Of a stretch of DNA of 64,000 nucleotides, positions 39,301 to 54,300 are shown one piece after another. The notes beneath the pieces were generated by a model, which saw nothing but the letters and a program-made list of their open reading frames with translations, did not search any database and was not told the DNA's origin. This DNA is from Setaria digitata (lineage: Eukaryota; Nematoda; Chromadorea; Rhabditida; Setariidae): assembly GCA_003640385.1 (NCBI GenBank), contig RCAB01000198.1, forward strand, positions 42,668 through 106,667, given 5' to 3'. The number at the start of each line of letters is the position of its first letter. Within the stretch, counting starts at the first letter, position 1. The position numbers were made by a program, and so were the translations under genes.

Positions 39301-42300
39301 TAATTTATTCGCTAATAGCTCTAACAGTCTTACTTCATTAGCTATAATTTTCATTTCCTGCTCAAATTTCATTCCATTTGATTTTGCTTTACTCACCACA
39401 TTCTGTGAGTAACTTTACCGCAGCAAATTATTTCGTCTAGAAGGACGGACTTTCTTGCAATAGCTTGCATAAAAAGTTCAATTATACTGATAAAGGATAG
39501 AATGAAGGAACAGAATTCTTTCCTTTTTGATTAGAAAATTGCGCCTCCAAAAAAAACATCATGCAAAAAATTTTAGGAATGAAAATCGAATCTTATTTTT
39601 CTTTACTTTTTTTGGAATGAACAACAATAAGTACTTCGTTTATTATTTTAAATTTGGCGCAATTTTGTTTCACTATGTCTTGCATGCAAATTATATTTTG
39701 TTACTTTTTTTATCAAATTTCAATTTTTCTTTAAAATACAGGAGTTTGTATTTGGAGAATTTGGTATATCTTTGTATTTTAAATTAAAACTGCTTAAAAC
39801 ATTTTGAAACTTCAACGTATTAGCGGTACAAACACACCGATGCGACTTCGAAAGTGATAAAAATTTGCAATTAAAATTTATTCCTTTCAAAATTTTTCAA
39901 TAATTAATTAAGAAGGGTCATTAAAATCTATGCAGATAGCTGACTTAATTAGTTCGTAAATTACAACTCGCATTAAATAATATTTGGAAGAAGTATCCAA
40001 AGTTAACAATTTACTCTTACAGTTCTAAGTATTGAACAATATCATCGGTTATCACTCGTATCAAATTATCTACTTAATATAATTGAGCAATCTAATCTAG
40101 TAGCATCTAATTAGTTATGAGTAAATAATTGTTTTTGAAATTAATTTTTAAGATTAATGAACCAAAAAATGAAGTTAAATTTAAAAGTATATAAACCAAC
40201 TTCTCCTCTTCTGTTAAGAAAACTTTTGAATTATTATGCAGTTATTCCTTTGAAATAAAATAAAATTTCATATTTTCCTGACGAAAAGCAAATAAGATCC
40301 TGAAAATGGATCAGATGACATTAACAATTTTTTAAGTTTCGTCCATTTCTTATTTTATTGAAAAAAATAATAATAATGGGGAAAGAAAGAAAGAAAAGTG
40401 AGAAATAAAATATATTTGCTAGAATTCGACAGGCGCAAATTTCTTCGAGCCATAATGCACTTTTCTTCTAGGAACAAAAAAATATTTAAGCTAAAAATAA
40501 ATTTTATTTCAGTTTAAAAAAAAGTAATTAAAGCATTGAGAAAGATAAATAAAATAAAAAAAGAAAACTATTATTGTTTTGTAATTTTTCAGCACCAAAT
40601 AATAATTTTATTGCCACATTTTTTCCAATATTTATTATTTTGTATCCATCATTACCTTCATCTTTTCATCGAGATGGATAAATGATCAAATAAACTGCGT
40701 TAGACGGAAAAAACATAACGAATTTCATTTTAACAATAATTTTTTTTTCCTTTTCATCGAAATCTGATTTAAAAAGAAGGCAAAAACTGATTGAATGAAC
40801 AAAGAAAAAAAACAAGAAAGTTTATGAAAACGAATAAATTAAGTTCACGATCAACTGGAAATTTCATCATAAGCATAATATTCTTCCGGAATTTCGTTTT
40901 CCGAAAAAAAAAACGGAATTTTTCCCGATGGGTGGCCTCATTTCTCGATCGTCTTTTTTTCCCCTTCGAAAAAAAGGAGTTTTTCCACAGTTCTTGTCTT
41001 AACTTGCAATGATTAATGATTAACGTCGCTTGTTTGTTAATATTAGCATAAAATCCTTTCAGTTTTTTCCATAATAAAGTTCATTTTCATAATTAAAGAA
41101 AAATAATAATTGTCGTTTAAAAGGAAAGCATAAACAAGGAAACATCTTCGATTTACCTTCCCTCCATTTTATCTATCATTTCTTTCCTTCACTGATTCAT
41201 TACATTAATTTTTTCTCCGCTAAAAAAAGAAAATTTTTTTCATCTTTTTTCCCATTCTATTTTTTTTTTCTGTATTTGTCCGCCATTTTAAAAGTAAAAT
41301 AATTTATGACTTTGAAAAGCTTTCCCTTTATTTTTTTGTCTTCGTTTCTTTTCTCTCTCTCCTCCTCACTCTCTCCCTTTCTCTCTCTCTCTCCCTCCAA
41401 ATCTCTTTCCATTAATTTTCTTCTGTTTTTTTTTCTGGGCAAGAAAAAGGATTGAAATTTAAAAAAAATTGAGGAAGAAATGTTATTTTTCATTCCTTTT
41501 TGTCTTTTTTACCGCTTTTTTCTATTGCTAAATTAAAATACAAAAGAAAAGCATATAAAATGACAGAACTCTGCATTATTATCTTGATCTTAATTAATGT
41601 TAGTGGTAGCTGCTGTTTTTTTCTGTCTCTCACCGCTTTTGCTGAATGAGCCAAAAATTCGAACAGCAAAAAAAAGTCGAAAAGTTGAAAAAAGAAAATG
41701 AATTTTTTTTCCGCTTCGTCTTCAAGGAAAAAAAAACAAAAAAAGAAATAAAATAACTAGTGGGAAAGAAAGCAAAAAAATAAGAAGCTGAAACTTTTGA
41801 AGAAAATGAAAAAAAGAAAAGAATTTCAAATTTTCTAAAAATAAAATTTTTAAGAAATGTATTGAATATTACTCAAAAATACTTTTTTTAATGTTCTGCG
41901 CACATTTTCCAAAGTCTAATTTTAATACCGTCCAGCTGAAATGCTTTTTTGCTTTCAAAACTTCCGAATTTTAAGGATTCTTCAAAAGTTGTGAATTGCA
42001 AAATGCTGAAATCATTTTTCCCTCATTGCTACTACTTTCAATATTCTTTGCGCTATTACTATTTATTTTTGGTCTATCATTATCACTTTTGCCATTTGTT
42101 AAACGAATTAAGCGCATTTAACTCAAAAGTAAGCGTGTTTGACGTATATTATGCTACCTGAATTAAAGTCTTTTTTTTTTCTCTCACATGTATAAGTATT
42201 TCAGCTCGGAACACTTCATTCGAACACGAAATTATATGATTTGCACCGTCTAATTCGTGTAACACATTTAACATTTGGTACAATTTGGTTGCGGTAAAAA

Positions 42301-45300
42301 AACTGATGCCAACTGTAACAATTTCAATTTTCCATATATGACGAAAAGATAAAAGTAAAAGAGAAAAGTTGACATGAAATTTTAAAAATTCTTTTTTTTT
42401 ATTGGCATCGTCCCATCACTTCCATTCAACTTTCCTTAATACCATTCATATTTCAGTGACAATTTATGTGTCACAACATTTCCTTTTCTATAATATATAT
42501 GAATCATGGGTTCAAAAAAAAGAAGGCCTATTTGATAGAGTTCAAATTGGACGAAGTAAGTTGAAGTAATGGATTTTTCTTTCTTTTTTGAAAAAAGTTT
42601 AATTATTCATAGAAGGAATGAAATTTTAGTTTTTAGATATGAATCTTAAAAAAAAAAGATATAATTACTGAAAAAATAATGTTTTCTCACTGGACAAAAA
42701 AAGTGATAAGTAACAATAAGTAACAGTCTTTTCTCGGTAACAGTTATTTTAATGAGAAGAATATTGCATTAATTAGAATGAAAACATATATTCATCCTAT
42801 ATTATATTCTTTACACTTAAATACTTCTCATAATCATTTTGAGAAATTAATTTCGATTATTCAAGTTCTATTCCGTTATATATATACTTTATTAATAAAA
42901 TTTCGTGATTGAATTTGATTAGAGAAACATTTATGTGTCAGTTGCATCTACACCATCATTAAATAATGATAAAATTATCGTGATTACCCTTAAGCTAATC
43001 ACTATCTTTGTAAAGGTATATTAATAACCAGCTTGTTTTTTTATTCACTAACCTCCAGGTGCATTGAAGTCGATGCCTATAACGTTTGAAATTGCTAGAA
43101 ATAAATACAGATTGAGCAGTATAATTTTCTTCATAGCATCCAATTTATTAGCAATCATTCGAATTTTCCGAATCAATAATTAACTGCTTGACAGTTTATA
43201 AAATTGATAACATTTATTGCCATTATTTTCAACAGAGCTTGCTTATGTCGCACTTTTAGTTGATTACTGATAAGTTAAATTCAGTTTAATTCAAAATAAA
43301 AGTATCAATTTAGCATCAATTTTTCGTAGTTGAACTTTTTTTTAATTCAATAAATATGCCACCTTCAAGTGATAAAAATTTGAAATGAGAGAGTGCTAAT
43401 TTAATCCAATGCGAAATGAATATTTTTAAATATATATATAGTAAAATTCGAAATCGGGATTCGAATTCAGTCAAAACAATAGGTAATAATTATGTTCAGT
43501 TTGCTAATTATCGAATCCATAAATATTCATAAAATTAATTACACAGTAAATATGACGAAATCGCTTCATTCGAAATTAATAAATAAAAATTTTCGTAATC
43601 ACTGGAATGAACTGATAGTATCAGTGGTCAGTATGAGTGGAGTTGTTGGTTGAGCAGATGCTTCAGAAGACGAAGTAGCAACTTCTGATGGCTCTTTCAT
43701 CCGTTACTTGCATACATTCGATAGGATTCAGAAGGACCAATAATAGCGTTCGGTAGCAGTTGTAGTAGTGTCGTAGTAGTAGTCGAAGGAAGGAAGCAAT
43801 GAAGGAATGAATGAATGAAAGAAAAAAGGAATGGAAGAAAAGAAGAGGAAGAAGGCGGTACTTCTCGTTTTTTTTCTTTTTTTTTGTTTTTTAATTTAAA
43901 TTTTTTTTTGTTTTATTTTCTAAAGAAGTGTTATTAAAGAAATATTAATTTGTTTCCTTATTGTTTTATTTGTTTTTATATTGCCAGAGAAGTGCTACTT
44001 TGTTTATTCGTTGTTTGTTTTTTATTTTCTTTTTTTTTCAAATTTTAATTGCTCATTTGTTTTTTAGGAAATTTTCAATAAAATTGAAGAAAAAATTTTA
44101 ATGAAAAAATTTTTGTGTAATAATTTGTCAAGAAATTTTTGTTATGATAAGTTTCCTTCCACTTCTTTTTTTAATTTTTCTTTCTCTTCCTTACTTTCTT
44201 TCTGTTTCATTAAGGGATTTCCTATGATATCTGAAATAATTTGATTATTCGTCGTTGTTAATAAATGAAACAATAGAAAACGATGAGAAAAAAGAGGAGG
44301 AAAAAAGGAATATAAAATGAATACATAGCAAATATTTTACGTTTTTTAATTTCATTTGAACAAAAAAAAAAAGAGAGAAACGAATAAATAAATAAACTTT
44401 ATTGTTTTGATATTTAAAAGTGTAGGAAAATTTGATAGTAAATAGATGAAATTGGAATGAAGCATAAGATTGGATACACTGGGGAAAAATTAAAATTAAA
44501 GTTTACACTATTCAGAATCGGAATCATTATGTCGAACTTGTCTGAACTTTATATGTCTAAAAGCCGATAGCTGTATTCAACATATCAAATCTTGAAATTC
44601 AAATACCACTGGAATTATTTGGAGAATTTAGAAACACTTCTGGCTGAACAATCCATAATATTTCAACTAATGCCGGTTTAAATGACGACTGGAGGACAGA
44701 AGAAGATGGTTTTATCATTCATTTTGAATGAAAATATCGCCAAATACAATTTTAAGTTGCTACTTCAGAACAGATATTGATAATTTAAACATAAGTTAAT
44801 TCGTCTCGTTATTTTACGCTCATTACCTACCGCAGTCAAAATTTGAAAGAGTTAAAAGGAAAAGGGAGAGAGAGAAAGTGAGAGAGTTCTTTCTACAACT
44901 AACAGATAAAGGTAAAATACTGAAAATGAAATGCAATGATAGAAAGTATAGAAAATAAATAATTCAGAAAGAAAATAAAAAAATAATTCAGAAAGAAAAC
45001 AACAAAATTGAAGGTATTATTGTAAAAGTAATTTATGGCAGCAATAGAAAAACACTAATAGCACATTTCAAGGAATTATGAAACTATTAGTCATAAGAAT
45101 TGAGATCAATATAAAACAAGTATGCATAAATTTCTTTCGGATTTCAGTTACTGAGGCTTAAGTTAGAGGAATTTTACAAAATTAACAATTCCTACCTTGA
45201 AGAAAGGTTAATTTTTTCCTTTTAATGTATGAACAACAAAGATTGCAAGCAATATTCGTAATTAAATTTACTGCTGAATAATATGGAAAAATGAATGAAG

Positions 45301-48300
45301 AAATTTTGATAGTTTCCTGGAAAAAAAATAAGAAATCAAAAACTGAAATAAGGGGTATGCTCGAAGGAAAATGAACCTACTATTGATATATTGTTAATTA
45401 ACAGTAGCATTTCAATAATGTATTCTTGGATATCGCTGCGAAACCCCTTTTCCTGTGGAAATTACATAACTTCAAATTAAATGTATTTCTCCAATTCTGA
45501 AAGTTTTATTTTTCGGTAGATTAGATATAACAAGTTCATAATAAAAGTCGCAAAGGATATCAATTTCAACAAATTAACCTTTCTCACTGTCTTCAGGAAA
45601 ATTCGAAACTAAAAAAATACTTGTGATGAAAAATTTTGGCAAATATTCTTTTTTTTCTTTTTTATATCAGCCGATGATGTTTATTAAGGAGGAAATATGA
45701 AAAAAATTAGGAAGATGAAGTCAAAACATCAATAGGATAGATGGATACCAGTTTAAAACATATTCGAAACACAAATTATTATTGATTTACTCAAACTTTT
45801 AGAAGTCGGGTAGATTTTGATAATTAAAATCTCATTAATATTTTTCATACCAACAAAAAAAAAAAAAAAAAAAAAAATGATATTTATCCTGAATGTCAAG
45901 TGATAACGGTAGCGAGGAGAGTGACGTACGCTTGCATTAATTTAATATACGGAATTATCATCCTAAAGGATAACGTTAAAGTACTGGGATATTGTATTAC
46001 AATAATCATCAATATAATTTATATTTACAAAGGGCATCTGAAATTGTTATAAATTGCTAATTGCAGTATAAAACATATCTTTAAAAAAAAGTATCATAAT
46101 TCATGCAAACATTTAAAAATATTTCTTAAAATAATTCGTTAATTTGGATAATTACCGCTAGTATAAATGAGGATCATTAAAGTGAAGTAGTCAAATATAG
46201 GTAACAGTACACTTAACCGGTAACCATATACTTTTTAAGTACCGTATGTCCTTTTCGCATATACAAAAAATAAAAATAAGAAAATAAAAACGATGTAATT
46301 ATGTACAATCCGGAAAAAATTACGTATATTGAGAAAAGTAAACTGTTTACTACAGTACACGTAAAAGGCGGAAGGTTAACCCTATATAACCGTATGCAAA
46401 CGTACATATAATTAAATTTTTCTCCTCCAATTATTGCGAATAGCAGTGTGACAAAATTTTTTAAAAGTTTAGGTATATGGAAAATGTCGTAAAATTATGA
46501 GCCAACAATTTCTCGGAAGTTCTTCATAACAAAAGATCGTGGGAACTATTTTGTGGAATAAAATTTTTTACAAGTTTGTTTTAAAAAAAAAAGTTTCTTC
46601 TTTATTGAAACATTTTTATCTTTCCAGATTTTGATTGCTTAATTATCTTACCTTAAAATAAAAAGATGTTTCTGGAAGAGAATAAATTATAGTATATACA
46701 TATTTTACATTCAATTGCGTAAGTAATATTGACAAAAGTTATTTATTTTGGTATCGTTCTTGTCTTTTTCTGTCAACTGCGACTTCTTTTATCAAAAGTT
46801 ACTTTTGAATTTTGGATTTGATTGCATTGGTCTTTTTTCACTACATCTATACAAAATATGAGGAATTTTCCGAACTAATCTTATATATTAATTAATTCAG
46901 CTCATTTGATACTAAATGTTTTACGATTGATGAAACTAATACAGCGAAGAATTTAAATTTCATAGAAATGACTAAGCATTAACACAAAGCCATTAATTGC
47001 CAGCTGATTATTTCGTAAGGAATATTAAAAACAAGAAGAAGAAAAAGGAAACAAAAAAAGAAAAAAATGAAATCAAAAGTTGCTCAAATCATTTCACCTT
47101 TGAATTGAAACCGGAAATTGCTGGTAGAAAAAAACTGATTAAAAAAATGAACAACTCTTTCTTTATTCTCCATTACGAAATTAAATTATTCGAAGAAGAG
47201 GACAAGTACTTTTTAATGAATTTTCAAAATTTATTTATTTAATTGATCAAAATCAAAAACTATGTTTCATTCTTCCGTAGAAAAACACGCATAATATATA
47301 GAATAGAATAAAAATTAAAATTCCTTTTTTTTAAATTTTTGAATAAAAAGAAAAGTGTTATTTGAATGTTTTACGACTCTTTTCTTTTTTCTTTTGCTTT
47401 AAGATGATTGGAAATAAGAAAAGGAGTGCCAAGTCTTGATAAGTTTGAAGTGAGACAAAAAGAAGGACAACTTCTGATATGTTTGAAAGGGATAAAAAAA
47501 GAAGTGACAGATTTTGATAAGTTTGAAGTGAAATGAACTTCAATAAAGACAAATAAAACGGATAAATGATGGTAGAATTGGGAATTTCAAAGAAGTATCG
47601 TTGAAATTTTTCAGGAAGATTAACAATGGTACTGTTAATTTGAAAGCATATGATAAGCATAATTAGAAAAGATGAACTGATAGCAACTAAAATTTTTTGC
47701 ATGCACTTGGCATTTCATACTACTAACTTTTATCAGTTATATGACATATTTCTTGGTGCATGGAATGATTGATGCTTGATGATATTCTGATGCGGACTAA
47801 ATTTTTTTTTTTGTTAAATTTTGGAGCTTTGAAAGGATAAAACTAAAGATGGCAAATGGCATCAATAATTTCTGCCCATCTTTTTACTACCACTTTCGCC
47901 CCTCTTCTCTTCTTACTTTTTTGAAATTTAAAGAAAAAACAAAACGAAAAAATTTCTAAAAAAAATGCTTAAAAATACTATTTTTTCACTAATTAATATT
48001 TTCAGTTATTAAATCATAAATTGTTTATTTCCATATCATTTCGATTACATTTTTTTTAATGCACACGCATTTTCTTTTTATGCTAATTATATGAATGATC
48101 TTTTATGAATTTTAGAATTATGCTAATTTTTGGAAATTAGGAAAATTCCCCTTTGATTTAGAATTCTATTTTTTCTTGTTTGCTTATGCAGTGAAATAGA
48201 AGCTTAGAAGCATAAATAACAGAAAAATAAAAAGCAAATATAAAAAATGAATAAAAATAAAACTAAAGAAGCAATGAAAAACTAAAAAAAAAGAAAATCA

Positions 48301-51300
48301 CACATGGAGAAAATAACTTAAAAAAATGATGCAATTTTAAACCAGAAACAGAAAACAACAAATGCCTTAATAATCACTTCTGATAATGTATGATATGCAA
48401 TCACTGATAACTACCAGTGGTATAACAGCAATTACAACTGCTACATGTTAATACGTATTACAACTACCGTTACGCCTTAACATGTTGCTGCTATGTGTCA
48501 ATGTTTGTTTATAATGGCGAAATACATGACATCAATACTTGTGGTAAAGTGACAAGTTTCACCTAATGATAGCGTGAGGAGTTCTACGTAATATTACGTA
48601 CTTGTCGCTGTTTCGGCATATCATGATGTATAGTAATAAGAGAAAAATATATGTATAATTACTTAGAATGGCACAGATATCATTATGTATGATAGTGCAG
48701 GAATTTTCACGTAATTCCACGTAATGATATAGTGGGAATAGACGGATGTTAGCGTACATGAATGGATGGGAAATGTGTAAGTAAGGAGTGGAATTGAGAA
48801 AAAAAAGGAGAGAAGAAGGTGATGATAAGTTACGGAAGAATTAATTGTATTAAAAAAAAAGAAGAAGGAAGGAATAGTTGCCACCTGAACCCCCTCGTGT
48901 GAATCAATCAAACCGTCGTACAGGTACGTGGATGTGTATCACTCTGTCTATCCTTCCATCACAATAATTAAATAATTAAATTGCAAATTGACGACGTACT
49001 GTGATTATTCATTGTATGCAAGTTCTAGAATAATTTCTCATACAACTATAATTGCAGTTGTAATTGTCATCATTATCATTACCATTAATTTAATGGATCG
49101 TTTATAATTGTTTCCACCTCTTTTCTTTTTTTAAACTTTAATTTTAACCTTTGCCAATAGATGGCGTAAATGTAGAAAAATGTCACGTCAGTGACTACAA
49201 TTTTTATATGCTTCTATGTGAAAAAAGATGACATCAATGATTATACAAAATTTCTCATTTATTTATTGTAGTATTATCTGAATAGCAGAAAAATTGCAAC
49301 CACCGACAGAAAAAAAAAAGAAAGCAGAAATTTCTTAATAGTTAGGCTGTTTTAGATGACAACTAAGAATAATGTAGAGGACCAGAATCAAGGAAATTTT
49401 GAAAATTTCAGATACTTGTTGAAGTATTTATGGCATTTTGATATATTAGCAAAACTTTTAATAATAGTGTGAAAAAACTGAAAATCTTCCGGAAAAGTAT
49501 TTTAAATTACTAGAGCTTAATTCATTTCTTTTTGTGATTATTAATCAGAAATGGTTTTCGGAATTTGTTTTTCCGTTCCACTGGGATTTTATTTTTTGCA
49601 GACAAAGAAATAAAAATCACAGAAAAAGGTCCATCATCTGGGCTCGGCCGTAATGCAAATTCGGACAAGAAAAAATTATCAATTAATATCAAAAATTTTG
49701 CAAATTTACTTCTTTCAACATATTGATTGCATTTTTAGTTTTAACATTTTTCATTCTCTTTCAAATATTTCTAAATTTTCATGTCCTAATGGCTCAGTCG
49801 AATTAGTATTTTAATAGTTACATGACAGAAACACCTTAATAAGTAGAGGCAATTATAAAGTGATAATGCTATCGATAGCTTAATAAATTCTTGTTAAGGA
49901 TGGATGATTCAGTAGCTGTGCGACAAAGAAGTGACAATTAATTGTCACAATTTAATTAAGACGTTCGCCATGTTGAAGATTGCACTTATTCGAATGGTAA
50001 TGTTTTTAGCCATTAAGAATTTGCACATTAAAAAATTACTTACACATCGACCGGATGAAATAAACAGTTTAATTGCTAATTCATAACATTGAGTTTTTGT
50101 CACGTGGCATCACGCTACTACGTAAAAAGTCACAGCTATCTTGACGTAATATACGCTTCAATCAGAGAAAAAAATGGTAATGATAAATGATATTGAAAAT
50201 TAATAATAACTGTATGCATTTTTTAAGATCATTAAGTTATTCGCAAACTTTTCAGTTTACGTATTAATTAAATTATTTCATTTAGAATTGCAATTTTTCC
50301 TTTTTGTCATTTAAATTAAAAGTTTGTCTCTCTTTCTATCTCCCGCTTTCTCACTCAATCTCTCTTACTCTATTAAATATCTTCGTGGCAATAATTAACA
50401 AATTTTCTACAAAAATTTTACAATTCAAATCTCAAACGACATTTTGTAGACTGCATCTAATTGATGTTTCATTCTATCTCACTGCTACTACTCCTCATAT
50501 TCACAATTTGTTGTAATAAAAAAAAAAAAATATTTATTATTCGTCAACTATAACTCTAAATTCTTATGAAATTCTAGAATTAATTTCTCCAACTGATAGA
50601 GAAATTTTTTTTTTTGCTTAGTGTCAACGAAAAAAGTGTTTGTCAAGTAAATGCATTGAAAAAAGTTTTATTCATTGTTAATTTTCTATTTAATATACTT
50701 TCTAGTTGTCGTATTGCAATTTTTATGGTAACTTTTTACTTAATATCAAAATGGATATTTTATACTACCGTTTTTATACCAAATTTTCAATACTTCTTTC
50801 AATTAATTAATTCCTGCTTCACCTTTTCTTCGGCCCGCAGAATTATTTATTTTTGTGGAAGCCTTATTCCGCTAAGTTTCTTTCTGCTAAATACTTTTAT
50901 TTTAAAATTTGTTCTTTTCCTTTCTTAACTTATCGAGAATATGCTTTTGCTCAATTGTGCTATTCGCCTAACTTTTGTTAGTTAGTAAATTTCATTTTCT
51001 GCTGTTTTTATCATTTCTTTTTTTTTATTTTGATATTTCAGTTTTTTAAATTATATTAATGGTTGTGCTAAAGATGTATTCTTTTTGCTTTCATATTAAC
51101 CTACAAATAATTGATAAATTAATCAATGAAATTGATAAATTTGACAAATTCCAAGCGGTTTAAACGCTGTATGGACACGGTGCATTGTAATTGCGATATC
51201 AATTAAACGACCACGTGTTTCACGTGCAATCATTCTCCATTTAAGCAAAACTTCTTATTACGAAGTAGCTGCATTAATGTAATAAAATAGAATTTCTGAC

Positions 51301-54300
51301 GATTCGAAAAAAAAAATAAAAAGATGGAAAGGTTAGTTATGAACCTAAAATGAGAATTTTAAGGGAAAAGAAAATGCCGGAAATTATTATGCTCATATCA
51401 AATCTTAAATTAAAAACCTGGATTTAATCTTGAAATGGATTCGGATCAATATTGATTTCCTTTTATCACTAGCGCAATTTTATCACAAACTTCCTAAATT
51501 TCAGTACTGTGCAAACAAAATTTATGTTTTATGCCAGTTCAAATATAAGGAAAACTAAATTTTATAGAAATAAAGAGAACCATAAAATTTCAGCTAATCT
51601 TATGCAAAATTATTCCTGTTAAAATTATTATAATGACGTAATTTTTCTGCATTTGAAATTATTAAAATTCGGTCCCATAATCGAGATCGTGACATTCATA
51701 TTCATGAGGAAATCAAAAGTATAAAGATTTCATATTTGGGAGCCAAGTAAAAATAACTGAGATTGATTTTACCATATCGACTTATCAAACTTCTTTAATA
51801 ATGATACTCTTGCATCCTATGAGATTGTGATCACTGACGAATGATTAGTTTTTAAAATCATGAAAAAGTTCATAAGAATTTCACAGCTTTATTACTTTGC
51901 AGTTACAGATATTTGCGTAAATAACACAATTCAAAGTGATAATTTCAAAGAAAACTGAACAGACTAACGAAGTGGAGAAATTTGTTCACTTCCGCAATCA
52001 ATCAAATTTACCTGTGTCTCCAAACCGAATTCTAATCTTTTGTCTGCTGTATATTTCAAATCAAATTTCAATCTGTTCCAACTTCTTTCTTTTCTTCTAA
52101 TTAAAATGATTTCGCATATGTTATTAAAATTTCAATATTGACTGCTGTAGAAAATGAAAGATGTTATCAATTTTTTGACAATGAAAAAAGAAAAATTTAT
52201 CATTTAAATTATCATTAAGCTATAGTGATAAAATTTTTTGCTGCTCTGATTGCAACTGCACACCAATACTATATTACACACAATTTTATTACGATTTATT
52301 CTTTCCCGCAACATCCTTTGACGGCAGAAAAAAAAATTCTTTTACTATATTGAGTTGTCATTTCATTTAAAGAATTCCTCATAATCATTTAACTGATTTT
52401 AATTACACTTCATACACACATATAATTAAGCAGCTTAACATTAATACTTAGTTATACGAATACACATTTCAATTTTTCGCAACCAATAAAGATTACAGAC
52501 ATTTTAATTAATTCATCTTAAGTTTACTTCATGTAAAACTGATGCAATTATTGAAGATTGAAGTCACATTGAAATTGATTTAACTCTATAATATATGTTA
52601 TTTTCATTAAGGCTTTACTACAATGGTTGAATTGATCGGAATTTATTTTATATGAAATTGATATAATTTATGATCATATAATTAAATGTTTTGACTTGGC
52701 TAAATTGAATATTTTCTACTGCTCATAATATATGGAATTTAATCAAATTAGTTAACTGACTTGTAGTTAATAATTTTCAACGGTTACAATGTAATTAAGC
52801 TTATTCAAATGCTCACCAATTAAAAATGTGCAATACTAACGACAATTAACTCGAATTGATAGTACAAACATCATCAATTTTTTTTTTTTTTTTTTTTATA
52901 TGTCATTCTCTTAGTTTAGAATGTAAAAGTGAAAAAGTTTGCTTTGTTAAATGCTACGAAAAAATTGAAATTTTGCTTTTTGAAAAAAGAAAAACCGTTG
53001 AAATTATAACTGAAAAACGAAAATCTAATGAAATTATATCGATTTGTTGAATATGAAAAACTATTATGTCAAAGCAGATGTGACAAAATGATCGCTCAAA
53101 TGCTCTGATAGAATAACTGGCAAAAAAAAAATTAATTAATTTGTAGCGTAAAATTAAAATTCAATTATTATTTCAAAAGAAATAAAAAAGGACTAAGATT
53201 AAATGGTCATAATAAAAATTTGTGTGATAAAGATGATACTGTTTTTTTTTTTTTTTTTTTGTTTTATAAATCCTATAATTCCGATTTCGTTTTTTCTTTT
53301 TATTTTTGTGTGACCGCTAAATAAATCCGTAATCGAGAAAAAGAATTTATCTTAATTTGTAGCGTACTTATAGTTGAAAAGATTCGAAACTTTTATTGGT
53401 TTAAGATTTTTTAATGAATGTTTAACTTACAAATGAAAATATTAATTTAAATTTTATGAAAAATTTACTTTTGATTTACAGTACTGTTAGCATTTTTGCG
53501 TTAAAAAAATTGATTAAAAAAACAAACAAACAAACGAATTGAAGTGAAAGAAGACGAAATGCATAAAAATTGCCAAATTACTCAGTGATTGATTGCTACC
53601 ACCGCAATTCAATAACTTCGAAGAGATGGAAAATTGTGATGAAAATTGGTATGTATGATAGATAAAAATGAAAAAAAAAAATGAAATGCTTTTTTTTCTC
53701 GTCTTCGTGCTTTTTATTCCATTTATTCCATAAAAAGCACGAAAAATATGTAATAGTTACGCTTTTTTCAAGCTTTAATCGCATTGCACGCATATGTATA
53801 AATCACTTTTGCATGCATTTTTTTTTTTTTCTGCATGTCAGAAAGCATAAAATGGACGAAAATTGATCAATGCAATTTAAGGAATTTTTGAAAACAAACA
53901 AAAAAGGAAAGAACATCAGAAAATGAGTTTTTTATCTGATCAAAAAAAAACTTCCCTTTTTTTACACAGGCCAATATTAGCTAATAATTAGATTAGTCTC
54001 TGACTGAATTTTAAATTTGCAATAATAATATTAAACTGCCAATTAAGTTTAAGTTATAAATAAAATGTTATTATCGAAGGCGTTGATGATAGACTTACTA
54101 CGAAACATATGGTATGGTCGAAAAATTCTCGTTTAAATTACTGAATAAATAAATTAACTGTTGAAATCTTCATATGTCCAAGGATCACGAAGACAAATTA
54201 TTGGACCATGGTTAAGGACAAATTTAAATATTTCAGAATTTGAGATTGAGATGTTGGTGGCTCATGGAGAATTATTTGTCATGAACAGGAGACGATATTC

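Larger units (their letters stand above)
34925..43052 (-). other. 8-kb cle-1 intron
   Basis: AT-rich intron of the 43158-start isoform. It contains poly-T at 35228-35248, a dense TGATAA/TTATCA cluster (35861-36675) and a CT-rich tract (41351-41398). No exons are recognised; open frames here are chance-like. Confidence 0.6.

Noticed and set aside
39095..39412. 105-codon open frame on the plus strand
   Set aside because: Low-complexity Phe/Leu/Ser composition in intronic DNA; no recognisable family.
47358..47702. 114-codon minus-strand frame with duplicated LQTYQ segments
   Set aside because: The internal repetition is short and the composition is intron-like; no splice context or family found.
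49791..49815. GGCTCAGTCGAATTAG-like tRNA D-loop
   Set aside because: No matching acceptor stem, anticodon arm or T-loop around it.
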